A stretch of DNA of 64,000 bases from Cellvibrionaceae bacterium. GTDB lineage: Bacteria > Pseudomonadota > Gammaproteobacteria > Pseudomonadales > Cellvibrionaceae. The stretch is from NCBI GenBank assembly GCA_021151525.1, contig JAGKXD010000006.1:1-64000 (forward strand). The letters run 5' to 3'. The notes beneath the pieces are model-generated. The model did no database searches, was not told the origin of the DNA, and saw only the letters and a list, made by a program, of their open reading frames with translations. Position numbers and translations under genes: made by a program. Each line of letters opens with the position of its first letter. Within the stretch, counting starts at the first letter, position 1. Below, one piece after another: positions 8,105 through 16,793 of the stretch.

Positions 8105-8890
8105 CTAAAGTCGGCCGCCATCAACAATCAATTCTTGCGAGGTGATCATTGCAGCATCGTCCGATGCCAAAAATAAAGCTAGCTTGGAAACGTCGTGCGC
8201 ACCCAAGCGTTTTTGCAAACATACTTTTTTCATCAACTCCGCTTCCTGCTCTGATGAAAGCCATTTTTCCAATTGCTTGGGCGTTGCAACCCAGCCCGGC
8301 AAAATAGAGTTAACACGAATATTGTCTGCACCAAAATCTGTTGCAAGGGATTTGGTAATGCCCAAAATTCCTGCTTTGGCAGCAATGTAACTCGCCAAAT
8401 TTGGCGGTGCAAAATGAGTGTTAATAGAGCTGATATTGATGATTGAACCACCGCCCTGCGCGCGCATCATGGGCGCTACTGTTTGCGCCGAAAAGAATAC
8501 GGGGTGCAAGTTCACCGCCAAACTTTTATGCCACTCTGCTTCCGTTAAACTCAAGGTTTCGTAGCGCTGGTCATTCGCGGCATTATTTACCAATATGCGA
8601 ATATCGCCGAACTCATTTTGCGCGGCATAAATACTACTGCGCAGCGCTTCAATATCACTGACATCGCACACTTGAAACCACGGGCGCGGCAAGCCTTTCT
8701 GTTTTAAGGCAGCACACAACTGCTCAGCTGCTTCTGCATCGACATCAACAAACGCCACTTTGGAGCCTTGGCTAACAAAGGCTTCAACCAAACTCGCTCC
8801 AATACCCGTAGCGCCACCTGTGATAAAAACCGTGCGGTTTTCCAAGCTGGCATAGCGCGTGTAACCTTCGTGTGAGGAATAGCTATACAT
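8105..8890 (-). CDS. Short-chain dehydrogenase, probable aldose 1-dehydrogenase
   Basis: A classical NAD(P)-dependent SDR of 261 aa. The cofactor motif is TGGATGIG (24-31), the NNAAND stretch is at 102-107, and the catalytic residues are S in NISSIN (about 154-155), Y168 and K172. The acidic D at 49/51 (FVDVD) suggests NAD+ preference. From memory, the layout and segments such as LFLASDDA and the terminal DGGRL resemble Caulobacter D-xylose 1-dehydrogenase and other sugar dehydrogenases. With the adjacent lactonase and sugar symporter, I infer oxidation of an aldose to its lactone. Galactose, arabinose, xylose and fucose all remain possible. Other SDR roles are not excluded. A divergent leader before the start contains no clear Shine-Dalgarno. 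Confidence 0.82.
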   Translation of the reverse strand: MYSYSSHEGYTRYASLENRTVFITGGATGIGASLVEAFVSQGSKVAFVDVDAEAAEQLCAALKQKGLPRPWFQVCDVSDIEALRSSIYAAQNEFGDIRILVNNAANDQRYETLSLTEAEWHKSLAVNLHPVFFSAQTVAPMMRAQGGGSIINISSINTHFAPPNLASYIAAKAGILGITKSLATDFGADNIRVNSILPGWVATPKQLEKWLSSEQEAELMKKVCLQKRLGAHDVSKLALFLASDDAAMITSQELIVDGGRL

Positions 8891-8960
8891 GGGTAAGTCT
8901 CAGTGCAATACGTGGAGGAATACCTTTAAGCATGGCGGCAATTCTTCCAGAGTCAAAAAT

Positions 8961-9680
8961 TTATTCTGCTGGCGGCGTTTTGACCAATGAGATATTGATC
9001 AGTTGCATAACTTCGTTAAGCAAATAACTTACTGCATCCGAAGCAGCATCGGCGTTGCCAGCCAAAATTTCATCATAGATTTTTTTGTGATCATCGCAGT
9101 TCGCGGTCAACACGCCTTTCAGTTGGTTGGTGCTGGCGATACTCACACGCAACGCAACCTGAATAAACTGGCGTAATTGCAGAAAGAAACGGTTGTTGCT
9201 GGCCGCGAGAATCGCGGTATGGAATTCAATATCGGCACTCAGGGGATCATCCTGCCCCAAGTCGGCTTTACGCATACGTTCAAGCGCATCGCCAATAGCT
9301 TTCATCTTCGGCTTATCATGGCGGTTTTCGGCCGCAAGGCGTGCAGCTTCCGGTTCAATGGCGATACGCAGCTGGGTAAATTCACGCAACAAATCCAGCG
9401 ATGGGCGCGCATTGAGCGTCCAAGCCAATACATCTGGATCAAACATATTCCACTGAGAGCTAGGCATGACGCGGATGCCCTGGCGTGGGCGCGAAGCCAG
9501 CAGACCTTTGGCGGTCAACATCTTCACTGCTTCGCGGGTTACGCTGCGGCTGATATTGAACTGCTGCGAAAGCTCTGCTTCAGTAGGAAAGCTCTTATCA
9601 ATCGCGTAGCTACCTTGAATAATGGCAGAACCAAGCTGATGGGTAAGTTGGTGGGTAAGATTGCGACCGGAATCCAGCAT
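8961..9680 (-). CDS. GntR-family regulator, FadR/FCD subgroup (DgoR-like)
   Basis: A 239 aa repressor-type regulator. An N-terminal winged helix (about 8-75; TEAELSQQFNISRSVTREAVK is the recognition region) is followed by an all-helical FCD ligand domain (about 95-220), whose D/H/H-type metal or ligand residues fit the family (ADIEFHTAIL, DHKKIYD). The linker QWNMFDPDVLAWTL resembles that of E. coli DgoR, the galactonate-operon repressor, which suggests a sugar acid as inducer. It is first in a minus-strand set with the SDR, symporter and lactonase and likely controls them. A palindromic GntR-type site overlaps its own promoter, consistent with autoregulation. Confidence 0.87.
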   Translation of the reverse strand: MLDSGRNLTHQLTHQLGSAIIQGSYAIDKSFPTEAELSQQFNISRSVTREAVKMLTAKGLLASRPRQGIRVMPSSQWNMFDPDVLAWTLNARPSLDLLREFTQLRIAIEPEAARLAAENRHDKPKMKAIGDALERMRKADLGQDDPLSADIEFHTAILAASNNRFFLQLRQFIQVALRVSIASTNQLKGVLTANCDDHKKIYDEILAGNADAASDAVSYLLNEVMQLINISLVKTPPAE

Positions 9681-9700
9681 AACCGTTTAACCTATTTATA

Positions 9701-9718
9701 TTATGTATGTACATTATA
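9701..9718 (-). promoter_or_regulatory. Promoter -10 with overlapping GntR-type operator upstream of the FadR-like gene
   Basis: ATGTATGTACAT (9703-9714) fits the loose GntR operator pattern GT..AC with dyad symmetry. On the minus strand TATAAT (complement of 9713-9718) overlaps it, 33 bp before the start codon. No good -35 box is visible, which fits a regulated promoter. Confidence 0.5.
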
Positions 9719-9787
9719 CGCTGAGTCGCTGGCACATGAATAGCCAAGCCTTAGATCATCATTCGATGCGCCACAAAGACGAGACGA

Positions 9788-9821
9788 AAAAAAACCCATA
9801 CCGTGGAGGATATGGGTTTTT
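9788..9821 (-). terminator. Intrinsic terminator of the pst-phoU operon
   Basis: The stem AAAACCCATA / TATGGGTTTT is followed on the minus strand by a run of eight T. It is 18 bp past the phoU stop codon. Confidence 0.82.
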
Positions 9822-9838
9822 GCCAAGCAATTAAATAG

Positions 9839-10531
9839 TTATTTTTCCAAGTCTACGTGACGAACATCTTCGCCTTTGACCAGATAGATAACATACTGCG
9901 CTAAATTGCGGGCGTGATCGCCAATACGCTCTAGCGCGCGCAAAGACCACATGATATTCAACACACGGGTGATACTACGAGGATCCTCCATCATAAACGT
10001 CACCAGTTCGCGCATAGCAGTACCGTACTCCAAGTCTACAGTACGATCCATTTGCACAACGCTCTCCGCCATTTCGATATCCAAACGCGCAAATGCGTCC
10101 AAGGAATCCTGCAACATACGCGACACCAAACCGCCAATATGACGAATTTCAACGTAACCGCGTGGTGCCATACCTTCTGAACTCATGGCGATTGCCTGAC
10201 GGGCAATTTTTGAAGCTTCGTCGCCGATGCGCTCCAAATCTGTAATCGCTTTCGTTACCGCGATAACCAAACGCAAATCACTCGCGGCTGGCTGACGGCG
10301 CGCAAGAATGCGAATACATTCTTCGTCAATGGAAACCTCCATTGAGTTAACCGTCTTATCTGCGCGAACAACTTGTTCGGCCTTAGTGATGTCTGCATCC
10401 ACCAACGCGATAATTGCATCGTTAACCTGACGCTGAGCCATACCGCCCATTTCAGAGAGATGCTTACGAATATCATCCAGTTCAATATTGTATTGCTGCG
10501 ATATGTGGTGTGTGTGGCTTGTAATATCCAT
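9839..10531 (-). CDS. phoU: Phosphate signalling regulator PhoU
   Basis: PhoU is the cytoplasmic three-helix-bundle repeat protein that links the Pst transporter to the PhoR sensor kinase and holds the Pho regulon off when phosphate is plentiful. The product is 230 aa, near the usual 235-240. Both PhoU repeats are visible, each with the metal-binding E/D.....R...D signature (ITDLERIGDEASKIAR in the first, RALERIGDHARNLAQ in the second). GGAG lies before the ATG. It is the last gene of pstSCAB-phoU and ends just before a strong terminator. phoB/phoR are not in the window. Confidence 0.96.
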   Translation of the reverse strand: MDITSHTHHISQQYNIELDDIRKHLSEMGGMAQRQVNDAIIALVDADITKAEQVVRADKTVNSMEVSIDEECIRILARRQPAASDLRLVIAVTKAITDLERIGDEASKIARQAIAMSSEGMAPRGYVEIRHIGGLVSRMLQDSLDAFARLDIEMAESVVQMDRTVDLEYGTAMRELVTFMMEDPRSITRVLNIMWSLRALERIGDHARNLAQYVIYLVKGEDVRHVDLEK

Positions 10532-10648
10532 GATCGAGACTCCGCCAAAATCGGCTGAATGACTAGTAAATTTATCGCGATAATTAAATTCTAGAAGTTA
10601 ATCATCACTTGTAAAACGCTAGGCGCAAAAACAAATATGAATTTTTTA

Positions 10649-11425
10649 TTAACCGTAACGGCCAGTAATGTAATCTTCAGTTTGCTTTTTAGTTGGATTG
10701 GTAAATAGAGTATCCGTATTGCCATACTCAACCAAGTCGCCCATATACATGAACGCTGTATAATCTGAAACACGCGCCGCTTGTTGCATGTTGTGTGTAA
10801 CAATCACGATGGTGTATTTATCTTTTAATTCATAAATTAATTCTTCAATTTTCAGCGTAGAAATTGGGTCGAGCGCTGAGGCTGGCTCATCGAGCAAAAT
10901 AACTTCTGGCTCAATGGCAATGGCGCGCGCAATTACCAAACGTTGCTGCTGACCACCCGACAAACCGAAAGCGTTATCGTGCAAGCGATCTTTCACTTCA
11001 TCCCAAAGTGCTGCACCGCGCAATGAATTCTCTACAACTGTATCCAGTACGCGCTTGGAATTCACACCTTGCAAACGCAAACCGTAAGCAACGTTTTCGT
11101 AAATAGATTTTGGAAAGGGGTTAGGCTTTTGAAACACCATACCGACTTGGCGACGCAAATCAGCAACATCTATTTTTTTGTCATAGATATTACTGCCGTC
11201 CATTAAGATTTCGCCTTCAACACGGCATGAATCAACCAAGTCATTCATGCGGTTAAAGCAGCGCAGCAATGTTGATTTACCACAACCTGATGGGCCGATA
11301 AACGCGGTAACCTTTTTCTCAGGAATAGCCAAGCTCACATTGTGAAGCGCGCGCTTTGGGCCGTAATACAAATTGAGATTTTTAACTTCCAGCTTGATGC
11401 TTTCAGCAGTTGTTGTACTGGTCAT
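10649..11425 (-). CDS. pstB: Phosphate ABC transporter ATP-binding protein PstB
   Basis: PstB is the ATPase of the high-affinity phosphate importer and works as a dimer under PstC/PstA. Walker A is GPSGCGKST, the signature is LSGGQQQRL, Walker B is VILLDEP, and the switch histidine is in IVTHNMQQ. The start at 11425 gives 258 aa, matching E. coli PstB (257), and has AGG-rich sequence upstream. The longer ATG at 11470 lacks a Shine-Dalgarno and adds a non-conserved leader. It lies between pstA and phoU. An unassigned 117 bp spacer separates it from phoU. Confidence 0.96.
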   Translation of the reverse strand: MTSTTTAESIKLEVKNLNLYYGPKRALHNVSLAIPEKKVTAFIGPSGCGKSTLLRCFNRMNDLVDSCRVEGEILMDGSNIYDKKIDVADLRRQVGMVFQKPNPFPKSIYENVAYGLRLQGVNSKRVLDTVVENSLRGAALWDEVKDRLHDNAFGLSGGQQQRLVIARAIAIEPEVILLDEPASALDPISTLKIEELIYELKDKYTIVIVTHNMQQAARVSDYTAFMYMGDLVEYGNTDTLFTNPTKKQTEDYITGRYG

Positions 11426-11506
11426 AACATTCGCCTGCTCAATAATAATAAATTTTTGTGTCACCCTCATTTCAATTAGGTGACAAGATTGCTCGCGTTT
11501 ACAATT

Positions 11507-13195
11507 TTAATCCGAAGCACTACGGTATTTTTCACGCAGGTTATTACGGATTTTAATCGCTGTAACGTTAAGCGCTACAATTAACAACACCAACATCAAT
11601 GAGGTTGCATAAACCAATGGGCGTGCTGCTTCTACGTTCGGGCTTTGGAAACCCACATCATAAATGTGGAAACCTAAGTGCATAATTTTTTGATCCAAAT
11701 GTAAGTAGGGATAATTTCCATCCACCGGCAGGGCTGGAGCCAATTTCACTACGCCCACTAACATCAATGGAGCCACTTCACCAGCCGCACGTGCAACCGC
11801 CAAAATTAATCCGGTCATCATTGCGGGTGTTGCGAGTGGTACAACAACTTTCCACAAGGTTTCAGATTTAGTCGCACCCAACGCCAAACTACCTTGACGA
11901 ATAGTGCTAGGAATACGTGACAAACCTTCTTCAGTAGACACAATCACAATCGGCAGAGTTAGGAGTGCAAGTGTGAGCGATGCCCAAAACAAACCTGGTG
12001 TACCAAACGTTGGCGAAGGTAAACTTTCTGCGAAAAATAACTGATCGAGATTGCCACCGAGATAGTAAACAAAGAAACCCAAACCAAACACACCGTAAAC
12101 AATCGACGGAACACCAGCGAGGTTGTAAACTGAAATTCGAATCACACGCAGGAACCAACCGTCACGCGCATATTCACGCAAATAAATAGCAGCGAGCACA
12201 CCAAAAGGCGTCACAATAATTGCCATCACAATTACCATGATGAATGTGCCGAAAATTGCAGGGAAAATACCGCCTTCTGTGTTAGCTTCACGCGGCTCGG
12301 TTGTCATGAATTCCCAAAAGCGCTTCAAGTAGTCACCTGTTTTTGCGAACACACTCATTTCGTTTGGACGAGTGATTCGCACAAGATGATCTAACGACAA
12401 GGTTATTTCTTTACCATCGGCGGTTTTAGCAATTAGCTGATCGCGCTTAGCTTCATGCAAAATGACATCGCGCTCTTTTTTAATTACTTCGTAATCAGCT
12501 TCCAATTCCGCTTTTCGCGCCGCAAATTTTTCTTCGGCTTCAGCCATTTTTGCGCCAGTTACACCTTTTAATTCAAGGCGACGATGCTCAAGTTTTAATT
12601 CTTGAATCGCGTTGTTAATACTGCCAATACGAACTTTTTCGATGTGGGCAATTTCATCGTGCAATTGCAGCGAGCGCTTTAAGCGAGAATCAATTTCAGG
12701 CCAAAAATTCGCTGCATCTTGCGCGAGAACAGGTTTTCCGTTTTCGTTGATTGATACTAAGTAGCCGTAAAAATTACCCCACTCGCGACGCTCAACAGTG
12801 ACTGCATCACGTGGGTATTGCCAGGCGTCCATACCATTTTCCAACACCCACATAAAATCGCGCGAGGTAATATCCTTGTTGCCCAATTTAATTAAGTAGC
12901 GCGTTAATAATTCCTGCCCTTCCGGAATATTAAAACCGTTATCGCGCGCAATCGCCGCCGCAATAACTTCGCTGCGCACCACTTCACCCATAATCACATG
13001 CTTTTGGCCGCTATTATCGGTAGCGCTGGTAAGCACTACATTGGCAGGCCAAAAATGGCCAAAACCGCGCACTGCAATTAAGCCCAATAAACCAACCACC
13101 ATCAGCATACAAAGCGTAACAGCACCGCCGTTCAACCAAATCCACGGCGATCCGCTTTTGTACCAAAGGACGGGGGCTTTCAATAAATTTTTCAT
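11507..13195 (-). CDS. pstA: Phosphate ABC transporter permease PstA, extended form
   Basis: An inner-membrane permease subunit of the phosphate importer. At 562 aa it is almost twice the size of E. coli PstA (296 aa). After a first membrane segment (about 20-45) comes a roughly 250-residue insertion with a long charged coiled-coil stretch (about 165-245, rich in E/K/R) predicted outside the membrane. The conserved permease part follows from about residue 295, with EGLSRIPSTIRQGSLALGAT as the ATPase-coupling loop. Similar long PstA proteins occur in Pseudomonas. It is 14 bp downstream of pstC and clearly in the same operon. The role of the insertion is unknown. Confidence 0.93.
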   Translation of the reverse strand: MKNLLKAPVLWYKSGSPWIWLNGGAVTLCMLMVVGLLGLIAVRGFGHFWPANVVLTSATDNSGQKHVIMGEVVRSEVIAAAIARDNGFNIPEGQELLTRYLIKLGNKDITSRDFMWVLENGMDAWQYPRDAVTVERREWGNFYGYLVSINENGKPVLAQDAANFWPEIDSRLKRSLQLHDEIAHIEKVRIGSINNAIQELKLEHRRLELKGVTGAKMAEAEEKFAARKAELEADYEVIKKERDVILHEAKRDQLIAKTADGKEITLSLDHLVRITRPNEMSVFAKTGDYLKRFWEFMTTEPREANTEGGIFPAIFGTFIMVIVMAIIVTPFGVLAAIYLREYARDGWFLRVIRISVYNLAGVPSIVYGVFGLGFFVYYLGGNLDQLFFAESLPSPTFGTPGLFWASLTLALLTLPIVIVSTEEGLSRIPSTIRQGSLALGATKSETLWKVVVPLATPAMMTGLILAVARAAGEVAPLMLVGVVKLAPALPVDGNYPYLHLDQKIMHLGFHIYDVGFQSPNVEAARPLVYATSLMLVLLIVALNVTAIKIRNNLREKYRSASD

Positions 13196-13209
13196 GTTTG
13201 AATCCCCAA

Positions 13210-15501
13210 TTAAAGATTACTGTAGCGTTTACGCAGACTTTGGCGAACCATTTCTGCCACGGTATTCACAATAAATGTCAGCGCCAACAGCAATAACGCC
13301 GCAAGGAAAAGTACGCGGAAGTGTGTACTCGCCACCGCAGTTTCCGGCATTTCTACAGCAATGTTTGCCGATAAGGTCCGCATACCTTCAAAGATATTAA
13401 AATTCACAACTGGGCTATTACCGGTCGCCATCAATACAATCATGGTTTCACCTACAGCGCGGCCAAAGCCCATCATCACCGCAGAGAAAATACCTGGGCT
13501 AGCAGTTGGCAATACAACACCAACCATGGTTTGCCAGCGCGTTGCACCCAACGCCAAAGAACCTTGAGTAAGATGACGCGGGACACTGAACACAGCATCT
13601 TCTGCGATGGAAAAAATACTGGGGATCACTGCGAAGCCCATCACCAAACCAACAACCAACGCGTTGCGCTGTTCGAATTTCACATCGTGATTGGTAAACC
13701 ACTGCGGCAAGCTTCCACCAAAAAACCACACTTCGAGATAAGGGCTAATATCGATACATGCCCACACAGTGAGAACAACTGGAACAACGAGAATTGCGGC
13801 CTCCCAACCTTCAGGAGCACGCGAGCGAATTGACAACGGAAATTGACTCCAAATAAAACCAACAATCAGCATTACAATTGGAACAAAAATAAGTATGCAG
13901 AAAATTGCAGGCAAATGATTTTCGAGAAACGGTGCAAGCCACAAGCCCGCAAGAAAGCCGAGAATAACGCTTGGCAATGCCGCCATAATTTCGATAGTAG
14001 GCTTCACCATGCCGCGCAATTTTGGTGTCATAAAATACGCAGTATAAATTGCACCCATTACACCAAGCGGAACCGCAAACAAAATTGCAAACAATGCAGC
14101 TTTCAATGTGCCGAGTGACAGCGGAACAAAACTCATTTTTGCTTCGAAATTATCGCTACCTGAAGATGCTTGCCAAATATAATCTGGCGCTTCGCGACCT
14201 TCGTACCACACTTTTTCCCACAGCATACTGAACGACACTTCAGGGTGCTCATTCCATACTTTTGCCATGTTTACTTTTTGGTTTTGATCCAGCAGCAACA
14301 CACGCCCATTAATTGGCGACAAACCAATACGCTCAATTGGCGTGGCACCCACGGATTTCATTAACAAAGTACGCGATGAAGTACCGTAATAGATTCCTAT
14401 ATCGCCTTTGTTATCGGCAGCCCAAAAACCACGGCGCGAAAATTCGGGAGCTATATGGGTAACTGCACCCGCGAGTGGTTTGAAATCGCGTACGTGAGTT
14501 ACGTGATATTTGTTGTTTTTATCGCGCACCATCAACCACTGACTCACTTGGCCTTGGTCAGTACCAATTGCCAGAGAACCTGTACTTACCAAAAAGCGCA
14601 TAGCCGTAACCTTACCGCCTTCAACGGTTACTGGTTCATAGCGTTCGGCGGCGTTAGGTTTGGTGATGTTGTAGAGATAGAGTTGGGATTTATCATTTGC
14701 GACCACCAAATAGCGACCGTTATCGTCAATTTGCATGTGAGTCACTTCTTCACCTTCTGGCAAAGAAGGCAGAGTGAAAGCTTCTGTTGTAGAAGTCGTT
14801 TCTTCAGTAATTGGATTGGTTTTTGTGGTGACAACACCCAACACTAAACGATTATCGCTGGTTGCTGCACTTAACACCGGGCCATTGCTGGTATCTTGAA
14901 TCGCCAAGGTGGTAATCGCAGCTTTATTCGCATCGAGCAGAAAAGGAGCTTCACCCAACGGAAAATTCAGGCTGGGCGTGACTACGCGTTTATCATCGGG
15001 ATAACTCAAATCGTATTGAGCTTTTACAACGGCCACTTCGCCATTGTTGTAACCATAGGCGATCAAGCCATGAGAGGCTTCACTCGCACCAAGGGTTGTA
15101 AATTGAGCATCAGCAGACTTGGGCACTTGCTCGTTGCTAATGGCTACACCATCAAGTGCGTTAAAAAATTGGACGGTACCGTTTTTGTGGTAGGTAGCGC
15201 CAATTTCTTCGTAACGCTCAAGACTAATAAATTCAGCGGGACTTCCGGCAACTTGTTCGTTGGCTGGAAGAGAATAGGTTTTTTGAACATCGACCGAAGC
15301 ACCGCGCAACAGCGGCATAACTTCTGAAAATAAGTACACAAAAATCAGCGCAAGCGACCCAACCACCGCTATACCGGCGACCATAATGCCGTAACCTGAG
15401 ATTTTATCCTTGATATTGCGCCAACGACGCAATTTTGCGCGCTGCTCTGCATTCGGCATCAGGTCTGATGTCTTGGCAGCGATTGAAATAGGTTGTGACA
15501 T
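13210..15501 (-). CDS. pstC: Phosphate ABC transporter permease PstC, extended form
   Basis: The second permease subunit, 763 aa against 319 in E. coli. An N-terminal membrane helix (about 35-65) is followed by about 380 residues that look like beta-propeller repeats (recurring LAIQDTS, YLVVANDKSQLYLYN, SLAIGTDQGQVSQW and GFWAADNKGDIGIYY patterns) and are likely periplasmic. The permease core starts near residue 455, with the coupling loop RHLTQGSLALGATRW. The start at 15501 (ATG) is chosen because AGGTGA sits 6 nt before it; a GTG 9 nt upstream overlaps that site. It pairs with the equally enlarged PstA, so the two extensions may touch PstS or each other. Confidence 0.93.
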   Translation of the reverse strand: MSQPISIAAKTSDLMPNAEQRAKLRRWRNIKDKISGYGIMVAGIAVVGSLALIFVYLFSEVMPLLRGASVDVQKTYSLPANEQVAGSPAEFISLERYEEIGATYHKNGTVQFFNALDGVAISNEQVPKSADAQFTTLGASEASHGLIAYGYNNGEVAVVKAQYDLSYPDDKRVVTPSLNFPLGEAPFLLDANKAAITTLAIQDTSNGPVLSAATSDNRLVLGVVTTKTNPITEETTSTTEAFTLPSLPEGEEVTHMQIDDNGRYLVVANDKSQLYLYNITKPNAAERYEPVTVEGGKVTAMRFLVSTGSLAIGTDQGQVSQWLMVRDKNNKYHVTHVRDFKPLAGAVTHIAPEFSRRGFWAADNKGDIGIYYGTSSRTLLMKSVGATPIERIGLSPINGRVLLLDQNQKVNMAKVWNEHPEVSFSMLWEKVWYEGREAPDYIWQASSGSDNFEAKMSFVPLSLGTLKAALFAILFAVPLGVMGAIYTAYFMTPKLRGMVKPTIEIMAALPSVILGFLAGLWLAPFLENHLPAIFCILIFVPIVMLIVGFIWSQFPLSIRSRAPEGWEAAILVVPVVLTVWACIDISPYLEVWFFGGSLPQWFTNHDVKFEQRNALVVGLVMGFAVIPSIFSIAEDAVFSVPRHLTQGSLALGATRWQTMVGVVLPTASPGIFSAVMMGFGRAVGETMIVLMATGNSPVVNFNIFEGMRTLSANIAVEMPETAVASTHFRVLFLAALLLLALTFIVNTVAEMVRQSLRKRYSNL

Positions 15502-15610
15502 AAATTTCACCTAATGAGGTAGTGGCGCATAAATCCTAGCAGCCATAGATGACAGTTTTGTTACAACTCCTTGTAGCCTTGATTATTGGCACCCAAAATC
15601 ACTCGAACAT

Positions 15611-15641
15611 AAAAAAACCGCTGCGCTGCAGCGGTTTTTTT
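15611..15641. terminator. Attenuating terminator between pstS and pstC
   Basis: The stem AAAAAAACCGCTGC / GCAGCGGTTTTTTT has a GCT loop, with T tracts on both strands. It should stop most pstS transcripts and let a fraction read into pstCAB-phoU, giving excess binding protein. Confidence 0.83.
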
Positions 15642-15659
15642 CTAGCCTAAACACTCATC

Positions 15660-16643
15660 TTATTTGAGCAATTTGGCCAAGGTTCTTTCTGCCAAATCAG
15701 CTGGCAATGGAATGTAACCATCGCGTTCAACCGCTTGTTGACCTTGCTTGGACAATACGTACTTGAAGAATTCAAGTTGCAACTTGTCCAATGGTTGGTT
15801 TGGCTTTTTGTTTACGTAGATGAACAATTGGCGAGACAGTGGGTATGAACCATCCAAACCGTGTTCTGCATCGGCAGGAATCAATTCAGAGTAAGAGGTT
15901 TTAGAAATTGGCAGAGCACGTACGCCAGAAGTCTTGTAACCAATACCTGAGTAACCAATGCCGTTGATTGATTCAGAAACGCTTTGTACTACAGACGCTG
16001 AACCTGGTTGCTCGTTAACGGTAGATTTGAAGTCACCTTTACACAGGGCTTCATCTTTAAAGTAACCGTAGGTACCTGATACAGCGTTACGGCTATACAA
16101 AGAAATGCCGCGTTTTTCCCAGGCACCAGTCAAACCTACATCACCCCAGTTAACCAAGTCTTTTTCCGCACCACATTTGCGAGTTGCAGAGAAGATAGCG
16201 TCCACTTGAGGAATAGAGAGACCTTTGATTGGGTTATCTTTGTTGACATAAACAGCCAACACATCGATAGCAACAGGCACTTTTGTTGGCTTGTAACCAT
16301 ATTTAGCTTCGAAAGCTTGAACTTCAGCATCTTTCATTGCACGGCTCATTGGACCGAAGTTTGAAGTACCTTCAGTCAACGCTGGTGGTGCGGTAGAAGA
16401 ACCGGCACTTTGGATTTGGATATTTACGTTAGGATAAAGTTTTTTGTACTCTTCAGACCAAAGGGTCATCAAGTTTGCCAAGGTATCTGAACCAATACTG
16501 TTTACATTGCCTGATACACCAGTAGTTACCTTGTATTCAGGCAACTTTGCATCTACAGCTGCTTGCACAGCAACTGCACAAGTCATGGAGCCAATAAGAG
16601 AACCGGCAAGTGCCAATCCTTTAATAAATTTGTTAGCGTTCAT
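15660..16643 (-). CDS. pstS: Periplasmic phosphate-binding protein PstS
   Basis: PstS captures phosphate in the periplasm and delivers it to PstCA. It is 327 aa with a Sec signal peptide (about 1-29, ending AVQA). Phosphate-contact motifs of the family follow: SIGSDTL near the mature N terminus, QSAGSSTAPPAL, FGPMSRAMK, and NAVSGTYGYF. The family is the PstS_2-like type common in Pseudomonas, not the shorter E. coli type. AAAGGAAA lies 7 nt before the ATG. It is first in the pst operon behind a Pho box and followed by an attenuating terminator. Confidence 0.95.
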   Translation of the reverse strand: MNANKFIKGLALAGSLIGSMTCAVAVQAAVDAKLPEYKVTTGVSGNVNSIGSDTLANLMTLWSEEYKKLYPNVNIQIQSAGSSTAPPALTEGTSNFGPMSRAMKDAEVQAFEAKYGYKPTKVPVAIDVLAVYVNKDNPIKGLSIPQVDAIFSATRKCGAEKDLVNWGDVGLTGAWEKRGISLYSRNAVSGTYGYFKDEALCKGDFKSTVNEQPGSASVVQSVSESINGIGYSGIGYKTSGVRALPISKTSYSELIPADAEHGLDGSYPLSRQLFIYVNKKPNQPLDKLQLEFFKYVLSKQGQQAVERDGYIPLPADLAERTLAKLLK

Positions 16644-16707
16644 TGAGCGTTTCCTTTAGGAAAGGTGACGAATGTTAAAAGGTGAGCCAACCTCACCCTT
16701 GACGCTC

Positions 16708-16741
16708 AATGTAGCAAGCAATTGTGACAAGTTTATGACCA
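16708..16741 (-). promoter_or_regulatory. Pho box and -10 of the pstS promoter
   Basis: On the minus strand TGGTCATAAACTTGTCACA (complement of 16723-16741) matches the E. coli Pho-box consensus at 15 of 19 positions, including GTCATAAA and TGTCACA. A TACATT -10 (complement of 16708-16713) follows 9 bp later, the spacing expected for PhoB activation. Confidence 0.8.
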
Positions 16742-16752
16742 CAGAAAGCCTG

Positions 16753-16769
16753 TTCGTAAAATTGTCACA
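16753..16769 (+). promoter_or_regulatory. Second, inverted Pho-box-like site
   Basis: TTCGTAAAATTGTCACA on the plus strand matches the Pho-box core at 13 of 17 positions and faces away from the pstS box. The two sites create an exact inverted repeat, ATTGTGACAA (16721-16730) and TTGTCACAAT (16762-16771). No plus-strand gene lies downstream; sspB is on the minus strand there. Confidence 0.4.
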
Positions 16770-16793
16770 ATTGTTTTAGGCGACTTAACAGCT

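Noticed and set aside
14455..15327. Plus-strand frames antisense to pstC (130 and 143 codons)
   Set aside because: They are shadows of a long secure gene with no recognisable domain.
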